Shown one piece after another: positions 7,646-15,475 of a stretch of DNA of 31,780 bases. Position numbers and translations under genes: made by a program. The DNA comes from Hyphococcus sp. (GTDB lineage Bacteria; Pseudomonadota; Alphaproteobacteria; Caulobacterales; Parvularculaceae), in contig BQJH01000002.1 in NCBI GenBank assembly GCA_021604605.1, forward strand, positions 1-31,780, given 5' to 3'. The notes below the pieces were generated by a model that had not been told where the DNA came from, made no database searches, and saw only the letters and a program-made list of their open reading frames with translations. How positions within the stretch are numbered: the first letter of the stretch is position 1; each line of letters opens with the position of its first letter.

Positions 7646-7763
7646 GGCAAAACCCGTTAACACTTATCTCTATAATTCGATCGACCGGGAAGACCTTCCC
7701 TAAACCAAGCTCTGGCAAAGTATGGCCAGTAAAATCTATTGGTTGCTTTTGTCAGGGTCATCC

Positions 7764-8291
7764 ATGCGTACAGAAATTATCGCCGCTGCTCTTATTGTCG
7801 CCAGCGCTATCATTGGCGTGCGGGTGATCGACGGCGCACCGGAACGCGCGCCATCGCCCGCTCAGGCGGCTCTTGCGCAACCGATGCCGCATGGCGCTGC
7901 GTCGGCCCAAAGACATTGGGGTCGCGAAGTACGGATTAGCGCCGCGCATGATCATCAATTTTATGTCGATGCAGATATCAACCGCCGTCGCGCCAAGTTT
8001 TTAGTTGATACCGGCGCCAGCTATGTCGCGCTGCGCGACAGTGATGCGCGCGAAGCTGGCATATATACGGCGTGGACGGATTATACTTATCCTGTTCGCA
8101 CAGCCAATGGTGAAACCAAAGCGGCTTACGTGACGTTGGATGTGATTGAGATCAACGGCATTCGCGTTGAGAACGTCAAGGCGTTTATCCTTCCCGACGA
8201 CCAACTTGCTGTGAATTTGTTGGGTATGAGCTTTCTTTCGCGCATTGAGAGTGTTGAAGCCCGTGCAGGCGAACTGGTGCTTAGGGGTTAG
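7764..8291 (+). CDS. Membrane-anchored retropepsin-like aspartic protease (TIGR02281 type)
   Basis: About 175 residues. The N-terminal hydrophobic segment (residues ~3-22) is followed by a Pro/Ala-rich linker and a single clan AA aspartic protease domain. The active-site motif is FLVDTGASYVAL with Asp82-Thr83-Gly84, and the domain closes with NLLGMSFLSRIESVEAR. Retropepsin-like proteins of this type act as homodimers; the domain should lie on the periplasmic side. The natural substrate is unknown. ATG 7764 has AGGG six bases upstream, while the in-frame ATG at 7722 has no comparable site and would add 14 residues before the anchor. It stands between dapB and a convergent gene. Confidence 0.85.
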   Translation: MRTEIIAAALIVASAIIGVRVIDGAPERAPSPAQAALAQPMPHGAASAQRHWGREVRISAAHDHQFYVDADINRRRAKFLVDTGASYVALRDSDAREAGIYTAWTDYTYPVRTANGETKAAYVTLDVIEINGIRVENVKAFILPDDQLAVNLLGMSFLSRIESVEARAGELVLRG

Positions 8292-8294
8292 AGC

Positions 8295-8735
8295 TTAATC
8301 ATCTACTGTTTGTGGGTAGTCCAATACCCAAACGCAAAATGCAAAGAGAACATACAAAAGAAAAGTAATGAAGCCGATTAGCTCATGAGCCTTTACGGGA
8401 ATTGGTCCGTATGTTGAGCTATTGTCAAAGATATCGAACAAAACCAAATTATCCCGATTTTCAATCCCCAAAAAGAAAACCGTGATTGTCGCTAAAACAG
8501 CAGCGAACAAGGCTAGCAACAAAATTCTAAACACTTTTTGGTTTGGGCGTATGTTAGAATTTACTATCAGGCCATTTAATATGAGGGCGCCCCACAAATA
8601 CGCCATCATCAAGTAACCAACTATGAAGCCTAGAAATGTATTGCTTTTTACGCCATCAAACAAAGCACCCAAGCCAAAAAAACTTCCAAAGATAAATACT
8701 GCTAAAAAATAGCGTCCCATTGCTTTGAAAATCAT
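8295..8735 (-). CDS. Small four-helix membrane protein, unknown family
   Basis: A 146-residue protein with four predicted membrane segments at about residues 8-28, 33-58, 67-91 and 115-140, and no polar motif I recognise. Its start lies five bases after the end of the ubiH-like gene, so it is cotranscribed and probably translationally coupled. The DNA is visibly more AT-rich than the flanking genes and uses A/T-ending codons freely, which hints at a foreign origin. A second ATG five codons in is an alternative start. The function is unknown; a link to quinone biosynthesis rests on position alone. Confidence 0.75.
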   Translation of the reverse strand: MIFKAMGRYFLAVFIFGSFFGLGALFDGVKSNTFLGFIVGYLMMAYLWGALILNGLIVNSNIRPNQKVFRILLLALFAAVLATITVFFLGIENRDNLVLFDIFDNSSTYGPIPVKAHELIGFITFLLYVLFAFCVWVLDYPQTVDD

Positions 8736-8740
8736 AGAGT

Positions 8741-10003
8741 CTAGCTTTCTCTGGCCATCAAGCTTGGCAGTTTGCCCAAATCGGCGCCCGCCTGGCGCAT
8801 AAAAAAGTTACGTAAGGTCGGGACTTTACCGACAGCGCCCATGCCAAGGTCACGCGCTAGCCTCAGCGGTCCAAAGTCATTTGAAAACAGACGGTTTAAA
8901 AGGTCAGTACCAAGAGCGAGAGACGCCGAATCAAACCGCCGCCATTTCTGGTAGTTTTGCAGAACGCTTTGATGCCCAATATCCAGACCAACACTGCGCG
9001 CTTCCACCAGCACATCGCACAAAGCGGCGATATCTTTCACGCCGAGGTTAAAGCCCTGACCAGCTATCGGGTGGATTGCGTGTGCGGCATCACCAATAAG
9101 CGCCAGCCTTGGCGCGATATAACTTTGCGCTAACGTGAAGGCGAGAGGATAAGACCAGCGCGGACCAGTGAGTGAAATAGCGCCAAGATATTGTCCAAAC
9201 CTGTTTTCAATCTCTGTACGGAAGGCTTCGTCATCAAGCGCCATATAAGCGTCAACGGCATCAGCGCGTTCTGTCCAGACGAGAGAGGATCGATTGTCTG
9301 TCATCGGCAATATGGCAAACGGCCCTGCGGGGAGAAAAAACTCCTGAGCGACGCCCTCATGCGCACGTTCATGGGCAACGGTGACGACAATGCCGTTTTG
9401 TTTGTAGCGCCACTGATTGGTTTTTATGTTGGCTTCCGCTCTCAGGCCGGAAAAACGCCCATCTGCGGCGATGATTAAGGGGGCAGAAATCTTACGCCCA
9501 TCAGCGAGAGAGATGACGCCATTCGCGGCTTGAAAATCTGTTGCAATACGCTTGGCCGGCGCCATCAGCGTCACATTCGGGGTTGTTTCAATTGCCTCAA
9601 AAAGAACATCGCGCAACAATCGGTTTTCAGCAATCCATCCGAGCGGCGTATCGTCGCCAAGCTCCCGACTGTCAAAATGCAAGGCGAAGCTGGAGACCGC
9701 CCCGTCATCAAAGCGGGATTTTGCACGCCCATCAGTAACGACGATATCGCGAATGGCTTCGGCTTGTGGTGCGATTCTCGCCCAAAGGCCCAGACGTTTG
9801 AATACCCGTGCGGACGCATAAGAAATTGCGGTGGTGCGCCCATCAAATGCGGCGCTGCGCAATGTTGCAGGGTCTTGTGCATCTATGACGGCACACGAAA
9901 AACCTTTTGCAGCAAGGGCAAGGGCGCATAATCCGCCAGAAAGCCCGCCGCCGCTAATGGCGACATCAAACACATCGCTATCAAATTGATCTTTTTCAAC
10001 CAT
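8741..10003 (-). CDS. ubiH: UbiH/UbiF/Coq6-family FAD-dependent ubiquinone-pathway hydroxylase
   Basis: A 420-residue class A flavoprotein monooxygenase that hydroxylates the aromatic ring of polyprenyl intermediates in ubiquinone synthesis at the inner membrane. The FAD dinucleotide loop is VAISGGGLSGG (residues 14-24), the Asp-Gly motif lies at IIAADGRFSG (177-186), and the UbiH signature LIGDAAHAIHPIAGQGFNLG lies at 302-321. The exact ring position (UbiH, UbiF or UbiL type) cannot be told from motifs, so the symbol is provisional. The gene is divergent from the Amt-like gene and followed by the small membrane protein. Start ATG at 10003. Confidence 0.9.
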   Translation of the reverse strand: MVEKDQFDSDVFDVAISGGGLSGGLCALALAAKGFSCAVIDAQDPATLRSAAFDGRTTAISYASARVFKRLGLWARIAPQAEAIRDIVVTDGRAKSRFDDGAVSSFALHFDSRELGDDTPLGWIAENRLLRDVLFEAIETTPNVTLMAPAKRIATDFQAANGVISLADGRKISAPLIIAADGRFSGLRAEANIKTNQWRYKQNGIVVTVAHERAHEGVAQEFFLPAGPFAILPMTDNRSSLVWTERADAVDAYMALDDEAFRTEIENRFGQYLGAISLTGPRWSYPLAFTLAQSYIAPRLALIGDAAHAIHPIAGQGFNLGVKDIAALCDVLVEARSVGLDIGHQSVLQNYQKWRRFDSASLALGTDLLNRLFSNDFGPLRLARDLGMGAVGKVPTLRNFFMRQAGADLGKLPSLMARES

Positions 10004-10106
10004 AAGACGCCAATTCTCGCTGGTTATTGTGACGACGTCCAGCGTCCCCTTGCGGCTGCGGCGAAAAGCGCTGCATAGGGGTAGTCAAGAACATTGGAGT
10101 TCGCCC

Positions 10107-11357
10107 ATGCGCAAATCTCTTGCCGTTATTCTGGTGTCCAGCGCCGTCCTTTTGAGTTCTGGGGCTATGGCGCAGGATCTTGATCCTGCCAGCGATACGA
10201 CGCGATACCTTTTTGACAGCGCGCTTTATATGGCGGCAGGATTAGGGGCGCTTTTATTTGTCTTCGCTTATGGCCTGCGGGATGTCGGGTTCGCGCGCAC
10301 GCAAAATGCACCGGCAGTCTGTTTGCGCACGATAGGGCTGATCAGCGTCACCGCGTTCGCTTTCTGGATTATTGGCTACAACCTCATACACATGATCGAG
10401 AAAGGCGGCCTGTTGGGGCCGTTTGAGGCGTGGTTGCCAGATGATGTTGACCCTTTGTCCTTGGGGTATGCGTCTGGGGTTCACTGGTTTTTTCAGATGG
10501 GCGTAGCGGCAATGCCGGCGGCGATTGTCGCCAGCGCGCTATCCGAACGCATAAAGCTGTGGCCATTCTTGTTATTTACAGCCTGCCTTGCGGGGCTTGC
10601 GCACCCTATCATAGCCGCCTGGGTTTGGGGCGGTGGTTATTTTGCAGATGCGTGGAGGGTCTATGATTTTGGCGGCGCCGGGCCGATCCATGTTGCGGGC
10701 GGCGCGGCCGCGCTGGCGGGCGCCATTGTGGTTGGACCCCGGCCCGGACGCTATCAAACAGATGCTATCCGCCCGGCGCCAACTACAGCCTTGCCATTAG
10801 CGGCGTTTGCCGCCGGTCTAGTGGTGATCTCACTGCTGTTGGTTTTTGGCGGCCTTAGCGGTTCATTCGCTTCCGTTGAAGCAGCGGTGACGTTGGGCGC
10901 GATTTTGACCAATTCAGTGTTGGCCGTTGGCGGTGCAGTCCTCGCCGGGATCATGCTGACCCAGATCGTCTACAAGCGCGCTGGCCTGATGACGGCGATC
11001 AACGCCGCTGTTGCTGGACTTGTTGCGATTTCCGCCGATCCGGCGAGCCCGGCCCTCTGGCAGGCTGCAATGATTGGCGCCGTTGGCGGCGTAATCGTGA
11101 CGGTCGCCCCCCCTTTTCTGGATAGATTTCGGATTGACGATGCCGGGTTTGTGGTGCCGACGCACTTTCTCTGCGGGTTGTGGGGACTGATTATTGTGCC
11201 TTGGTCCAACCCTGATGCTTGGTTCCCGGGGCAGTTGCTTGGCGCGGCAGCTATTGCTGCATTCTCTTTTGTTCTCAGCTTGCTGGTCTGGACAGCGCTC
11301 AAATACTCAATTGGTGTTCGCCAGGCGCCGCTGGAAGAACCGGCAATGGCTGAATAG
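10107..11357 (+). CDS. Ammonium transporter (Amt) family protein, atypical
   Basis: A 416-residue inner-membrane protein with a cleavable-looking signal peptide (SSGAMAQ) and about 11 membrane segments. The Amt landmarks are present: ALSERIKLWPF, WVWGGGYF (Trp174), DFGG (Asp187), a first channel histidine at His195 (GPIHVAGG) and a second at His353 (PTHFLCGLWG). By eye alignment to E. coli AmtB, the two Phe-gate residues are replaced: position 107 by Val133 and position 215 by Gly249. The C-terminal tail is short. No glnK/P-II gene adjoins it. ATG 10107 has GGAG eight bases upstream and places the signal peptide at residue 1; the frame open from 10029 is too long. It could transport ammonium, methylammonium or something related, or act as a sensor. 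Confidence 0.88.
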   Translation: MRKSLAVILVSSAVLLSSGAMAQDLDPASDTTRYLFDSALYMAAGLGALLFVFAYGLRDVGFARTQNAPAVCLRTIGLISVTAFAFWIIGYNLIHMIEKGGLLGPFEAWLPDDVDPLSLGYASGVHWFFQMGVAAMPAAIVASALSERIKLWPFLLFTACLAGLAHPIIAAWVWGGGYFADAWRVYDFGGAGPIHVAGGAAALAGAIVVGPRPGRYQTDAIRPAPTTALPLAAFAAGLVVISLLLVFGGLSGSFASVEAAVTLGAILTNSVLAVGGAVLAGIMLTQIVYKRAGLMTAINAAVAGLVAISADPASPALWQAAMIGAVGGVIVTVAPPFLDRFRIDDAGFVVPTHFLCGLWGLIIVPWSNPDAWFPGQLLGAAAIAAFSFVLSLLVWTALKYSIGVRQAPLEEPAMAE

Positions 11358-11473
11358 GCAGAGCGGCCAGTCAGTGATGCGCAAATGGTTAATTGTCGTT
11401 AACCCTTTTTTCTATTCCTCATGGCAATATTGTTTACACCCTTCTTGCCACTCTAACAGTTCGTACCCGTATT

Positions 11474-13876
11474 ATGCCGCGACAGTCCCGTTCTCTATCC
11501 CGCCGCTCCGCCAGAAATCAGGATCAGTTCTCTGAGCTGATTGAGAGTTTACGCCGTTTTGGGCGTAACGTTTTGATGCGGGCCGGGGGGCTGGCCATGA
11601 TTTTACTCAGCATCTGGCTTGGCGCCTCGCTGATGGATTTCTCGATCAGCGATCCAAGCTTGAACACTGCGACCCCCGCGCCGGTGCAAAATATTGCTGG
11701 ACCTGGTGGTGCAATTATCGCTGACATGTTGCTGCAAAGTCTTGGCGGCGCCGCCTTTTTGTTTCTGGCGCCGATGATGATCTGGGGTGGCCTTACGCTC
11801 TGGCACGGCGCGCCGGAAGAAACCCCGCCTGAGTTTTGGCGGCGTTCACTGTTTTTCCCGATCTCATTGGCGCTGGCTGCAGGCGGAATGGCGATCTTGC
11901 CGGAACCTGTTGTTTGGCCTTTTGTGACCGGGCCGGGCGGGCTTCTTGGCGATGGCCTGCTTAATTTTAGCACGGCGCTCCTCTCTAGTGTTGCCGTGCC
12001 TTTTGCTCAAACTTTAAGCGCTGCTGTTTTTGGTCTCGGCGCCCTCGTAACTTACGCAGTTGTTTGTGGCCTAACCCGAGACAGGCTGATGGACGCTTAT
12101 TGGGCGCTGGAAGATGTTTATATATCTACCCACAATTTTGTTGTGGACAGGCTCGATGCTTTGCAGGCGCGCGAAAGTGAAGAAGGCGAAGAAGAGTACG
12201 AGTATGAGGATGAAGAAGAGGGCGAAGAAACTCTTTATGATGAAGAGGGCGAGCCTGTTTTAGCGGCGCCGGCGCGTAAGCGAAAAATTATTCGTAAGAA
12301 AGAAAAACCAAGTCACTCGCGCCGAGAACGTCGTGAAGCGCAACCTGTGTTGCCGGTATTCTCGGCTGGTGATTATGAGCTCCCGCCGCTTAATCTCCTC
12401 TCCAAGCCGAATAATTCGCGCAAGACCGTGATCTCAGACGAGGCGCTTGAGCAAAATGCGCGGATGTTAGAAAATGTCCTTTCTGATTTTGGTGTGCGCG
12501 GAGAGATCATTAATGTGCGCCCCGGCCCGGTTGTTACCTTGTATGAATTGGAGCCAGCTGCAGGCATCAAATCGTCCCGGGTGATCGGGCTTGCTGATGA
12601 TATCGCCCGCTCCATGAGCGCTGTCGCCTGCCGTGTCGCGGTTGTCCCCGGTCGCAATGTCATTGGTATTGAATTGCCGAACCAGGACCGGGAGATGGTG
12701 TTCTTGCGCGAACTTCTGGGTGCGAGGGAATATGAAAACTCTGGCGGCGAGCTGACGTTGGCCCTTGGTAAAGCCATCGGCGGCGAACCAACCTTTGCTG
12801 ATCTGGCCCGGATGCCACATTTGTTGATTGCGGGCACAACCGGGTCCGGTAAATCTGTCGGCATCAACACGATGATCTTGTCACTGCTTTATCGGTTGCC
12901 GCCTGACCAGTGCAAACTCATCCTCATTGACCCTAAAATGCTTGAGCTTTCCGTTTACGAAGGGATTCCCCATTTGCTGGCTCCGGTGGTGACGGACCCA
13001 CGCAAAGCGGTTGTCGCGTTGAAGTGGACAGTCCGCGAAATGGAAGAGCGTTACCGCAAAATGTCAAAAGTTGGCGTGCGTAATATTGAAGGGTTCAATA
13101 CGCGCATAGAAGAAGCCGAAGAAAAAGGGGAAACGCTGAACCGTACTGTGCACACAGGATATGACGAAGAGAGCGGTGAGCCGGTTTATGAGACCGAAGA
13201 GCTTGAGTATGAACCGATGCCATTCATCGTCGTCGTGATTGATGAAGTGGCCGACCTGATGATGGTTGCCGGTAAAGATATTGAAGGGATGGTCCAGCGT
13301 CTCGCCCAGATGGCTCGCGCTGCCGGCATACACATGATTATGGCGACGCAGCGCCCGTCCGTTGATGTAATCACCGGTACTATTAAAGCAAACTTCCCTA
13401 CACGGATTTCTTTTCAGGTGACGTCGAAAATCGACTCACGAACGATCCTCGGAGAGCAAGGAGCGGAGCAGTTGCTCGGTCAGGGGGATATGCTGCACAT
13501 GGCCGGCGGCGGCCGTTTGCGTCGTGTTCACGGCGCCTTTGTCTCCGATGATGAAGTTGAAAAGATCGTCAAGTTTTTGAAAAAGCAAGGCGCCCCTGAT
13601 TACGTTCAGGAAGTCACAGAAATGCGGGAAGAAGAAGGTGAAGGGGGCGGCTATGATGTTGGCGGCAACACTTCATCCGGTGATGCGCTTTATGACCGGG
13701 CTGTTGCTGTGGTGTTGCGCGATCGCAAAGCATCGACGTCTTATGTCCAGCGACGTTTGCAGATCGGTTATAACCGTGCTGCGACGTTGATCGAAAAGAT
13801 GGAAGATGAGGGCATTATCTCAGCGGCAAACCATGCCGGTAAGCGTGATATTCTGGTCGGAGAAGACGCGGCCTAA
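11474..13876 (+). CDS. ftsK: DNA translocase FtsK
   Basis: Septal ATP-driven DNA pump that clears chromosome ends and triggers XerCD dimer resolution. About 800 residues: four N-terminal membrane segments (residues ~35-210), a strongly acidic linker (repeated Glu/Asp/Tyr around 235-265) followed by a basic patch, then the motor. Walker A is AGTTGSGKS with Lys460, and Walker B is FIVVVIDEVADLM with Asp590-Glu591. RPSVDVITGTIKANFPTRISF and ILGEQGAEQLLGQGDML are standard FtsK signatures. The C-terminal gamma winged helix (YDRAVAVVLRDRKASTSYVQRRLQIGYNRAA) recognises polar DNA signals. ATG 11474 begins the expected basic N-terminus; no ribosome site precedes it, so the message may be leaderless. 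Confidence 0.96.
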   Translation: MPRQSRSLSRRSARNQDQFSELIESLRRFGRNVLMRAGGLAMILLSIWLGASLMDFSISDPSLNTATPAPVQNIAGPGGAIIADMLLQSLGGAAFLFLAPMMIWGGLTLWHGAPEETPPEFWRRSLFFPISLALAAGGMAILPEPVVWPFVTGPGGLLGDGLLNFSTALLSSVAVPFAQTLSAAVFGLGALVTYAVVCGLTRDRLMDAYWALEDVYISTHNFVVDRLDALQARESEEGEEEYEYEDEEEGEETLYDEEGEPVLAAPARKRKIIRKKEKPSHSRRERREAQPVLPVFSAGDYELPPLNLLSKPNNSRKTVISDEALEQNARMLENVLSDFGVRGEIINVRPGPVVTLYELEPAAGIKSSRVIGLADDIARSMSAVACRVAVVPGRNVIGIELPNQDREMVFLRELLGAREYENSGGELTLALGKAIGGEPTFADLARMPHLLIAGTTGSGKSVGINTMILSLLYRLPPDQCKLILIDPKMLELSVYEGIPHLLAPVVTDPRKAVVALKWTVREMEERYRKMSKVGVRNIEGFNTRIEEAEEKGETLNRTVHTGYDEESGEPVYETEELEYEPMPFIVVVIDEVADLMMVAGKDIEGMVQRLAQMARAAGIHMIMATQRPSVDVITGTIKANFPTRISFQVTSKIDSRTILGEQGAEQLLGQGDMLHMAGGGRLRRVHGAFVSDDEVEKIVKFLKKQGAPDYVQEVTEMREEEGEGGGYDVGGNTSSGDALYDRAVAVVLRDRKASTSYVQRRLQIGYNRAATLIEKMEDEGIISAANHAGKRDILVGEDAA

Positions 13877-13888
13877 GCCTGACCGTTA

Positions 13889-14494
13889 TCAGGCGATGGC
13901 GGTTTCGCTCTGCTCGGTCAAAAAGCGTTCGCATATAGGCGCAAAAGGCGAGCGCGTAGATTTTAAATGCTCAAGGTCGAGAACCGGCAGGCGCATCACT
14001 GTCACAGGGCCGTAATCCGGGTGCTCTTTCTCGAATAACGGTTCATAGCCGTACTTCAAATACATATTCAGAAAGGGCGCATTGGTATCCATGTAACAAC
14101 TGGTCGCCCCATTTTCGATGCCGAAACGATAAATCCTCTTCAGTAGTTCTAGCGGCACTCGCGAGCGTCGGTACTCTTTTGTCACCATGTAGCGCGTACA
14201 GATACTTGCCGATAACCGCTCGTGTTTAGCCAGTCGGTCTAGCTCATAAAATTTTGAATAGGACTCAACGCCCCCCTCGCGTACGAGGTTCAAGCGAACA
14301 GCTCCGACAACACTCCCATCGCTTTCCTGCGCTAGGCATTGGTGTCCCGTAGGGTCCATTGGGTCTTCAATAGTTTGTGTTTCGTGATGGGCGTATGTCT
14401 GACGGCGATGGAGTTCTTCGACATAAATCTTATAGCGAAAATGAAACACCTCACGCGGACAATCTAGGTACTGATATACTTTGTACTGGGGCAT
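13889..14494 (-). CDS. LuxI/FeeM-like N-acyl transferase (GNAT superfamily)
   Basis: A 201-residue protein of the autoinducer-synthase/N-acyl-amino-acid-synthase branch of the GNAT fold. REVFHFRYKIYVEEL near the N-terminus gives Arg20 and Tyr24 at the spacing of the conserved Arg and Phe of LuxI enzymes. GAVRLNL (Arg67) matches the LuxI G-x-x-R-L strand. ELDRLAKHERLSASICTRYMV resembles the later E-x-x-R-F segment. The second half has a normal GNAT end (MDTNAPFLNMYLKYGYEPL). Known relatives move an acyl chain from acyl-ACP to an amino acid or to S-adenosylmethionine; the substrate here is unknown. It starts 14 bases after the diiron oxidase gene, so the two form an operon. It is convergent with ftsK. 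Confidence 0.82.
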   Translation of the reverse strand: MPQYKVYQYLDCPREVFHFRYKIYVEELHRRQTYAHHETQTIEDPMDPTGHQCLAQESDGSVVGAVRLNLVREGGVESYSKFYELDRLAKHERLSASICTRYMVTKEYRRSRVPLELLKRIYRFGIENGATSCYMDTNAPFLNMYLKYGYEPLFEKEHPDYGPVTVMRLPVLDLEHLKSTRSPFAPICERFLTEQSETAIA

Positions 14495-14508
14495 AATTAC
14501 TTGTTTAC

Positions 14509-15252
14509 CTACGCAACTTCGGTGGCTTGCTCAGGCGGCGCCATTTTGTCTGCGTTCAACTCTTCCCAGTTCCACCCTGTATCTATTTGCGCATGCGCAT
14601 CCTTAATTGCGGACGCCATCATCTGCTCATAAAGATGACATGTCGTCTTCATCGCGTATTCTACACTGTCCAAGTCTTCCGGACCCTGTAATAATTGCTC
14701 TGCATACTGAGCCATTAACCGGTTGTGGGCTTGGTCAATCTCGATGTGGTCGCGCAGGAAAGTAAGCGCGTTATCTTTGACGCCAATCGCTTTTAGTTGC
14801 TCGGAAATAGCGCCGCCAGCTTGTGTGGGCACAAATTCCAGGAAGAACAAATAGCCAATATATCCCAACGGATTAAGGTTGTAGATCTGGTAAAACGCAT
14901 ACGCTGTCAGTGCCGATGTCGCGGGAAGCGGGTTCTTATAAGGCACATTGGCCGGGTCTCCGCCAAGGGTCGTAAAATCATTGAGCGCTAGATTCTCATG
15001 GCCGATTTCTGACGTTGCATGCTGGTAAAAACTCTTCACCAGGTCGCGTTGGCGCCCACGAAAGTAAACGGTCGCCAAGGCCTGAAGTTGAGGGTTTTCT
15101 CGAACGTAATAGTAAACCTGTTTTAGGATCGAACGGTATTCTTCGATCGTTAGTTTGCCGCCAGCAAGATGCGCCATCGGCTCAGACTTTAGAAACTCTC
15201 CGAGGACTGGTTCAAAGCGCCGTTTTAATTCTGTTAACATTCTGTCCAACAT
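14509..15252 (-). CDS. Heme-oxygenase-like diiron oxidase (HDO / iron-containing redox enzyme family)
   Basis: A 247-residue all-helical protein of the TenA/CADD/UndA-like superfamily (PF14518-type). The full ligand set of a non-heme diiron site is visible: Glu82 and His85 (SEIGHENL), Glu139 (FFLEFVP), and His169, Asp173 and His176 (HIEIDQAH). This E-x2-H, E, H-x3-D-x2-H pattern is that of UndA- and SznF-type oxidases, which activate O2 to cleave, desaturate or N-oxygenate small amines and fatty acids. The catalytic cysteine of thiaminase-type TenA is not expected and not seen. ATG 15252 lacks a strong ribosome site; ATG 15240 is possible. It leads the operon with the acyltransferase and is divergent from the kinase-like gene. 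Confidence 0.85.
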   Translation of the reverse strand: MLDRMLTELKRRFEPVLGEFLKSEPMAHLAGGKLTIEEYRSILKQVYYYVRENPQLQALATVYFRGRQRDLVKSFYQHATSEIGHENLALNDFTTLGGDPANVPYKNPLPATSALTAYAFYQIYNLNPLGYIGYLFFLEFVPTQAGGAISEQLKAIGVKDNALTFLRDHIEIDQAHNRLMAQYAEQLLQGPEDLDSVEYAMKTTCHLYEQMMASAIKDAHAQIDTGWNWEELNADKMAPPEQATEVA

Positions 15253-15475
15253 ATGAAGCTATTAATCTTTTATTAACTAAGCATGATAATTGGGGAAACT
15301 TCAACAAGAAACTTCGTAAATATATTGGCCATTTCATTGAAACACGTATGAAAAATACAAATTTGTTTGTTAACTATTTCGATGAGTACATATATTCCGC
15401 TGACGGAACGGACAGTGATGGCGTTAACCATTGAATAAATCGACGCTGGTATAAGCGTCTGAAAATGGATTGGTC
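15253..15475. promoter_or_regulatory. Divergent AT-rich intergenic region
   Basis: About 220 bases between the diiron oxidase start and the kinase-like start. It is AT-rich, with several TTAACTA/TTAATC-type runs, so it must hold both promoters. I could not assign convincing -35/-10 pairs or an inverted repeat. A long frame reading into it from 15015 is mostly the complement of the oxidase gene and is not taken as a gene. Confidence 0.4.

Noticed and set aside
13889..14494. A true acyl-homoserine-lactone synthase (LuxI)
   Set aside because: Only part of the LuxI signature is present and no luxR gene is nearby, so it is kept as a LuxI/FeeM-like acyltransferase.
15015..15434. Plus-strand open frame of 139 codons near the divergent promoter
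   Set aside because: Most of it is the complement of the diiron oxidase gene, whose metal-ligand pattern shows which strand is coding. The rest is AT-rich promoter DNA.
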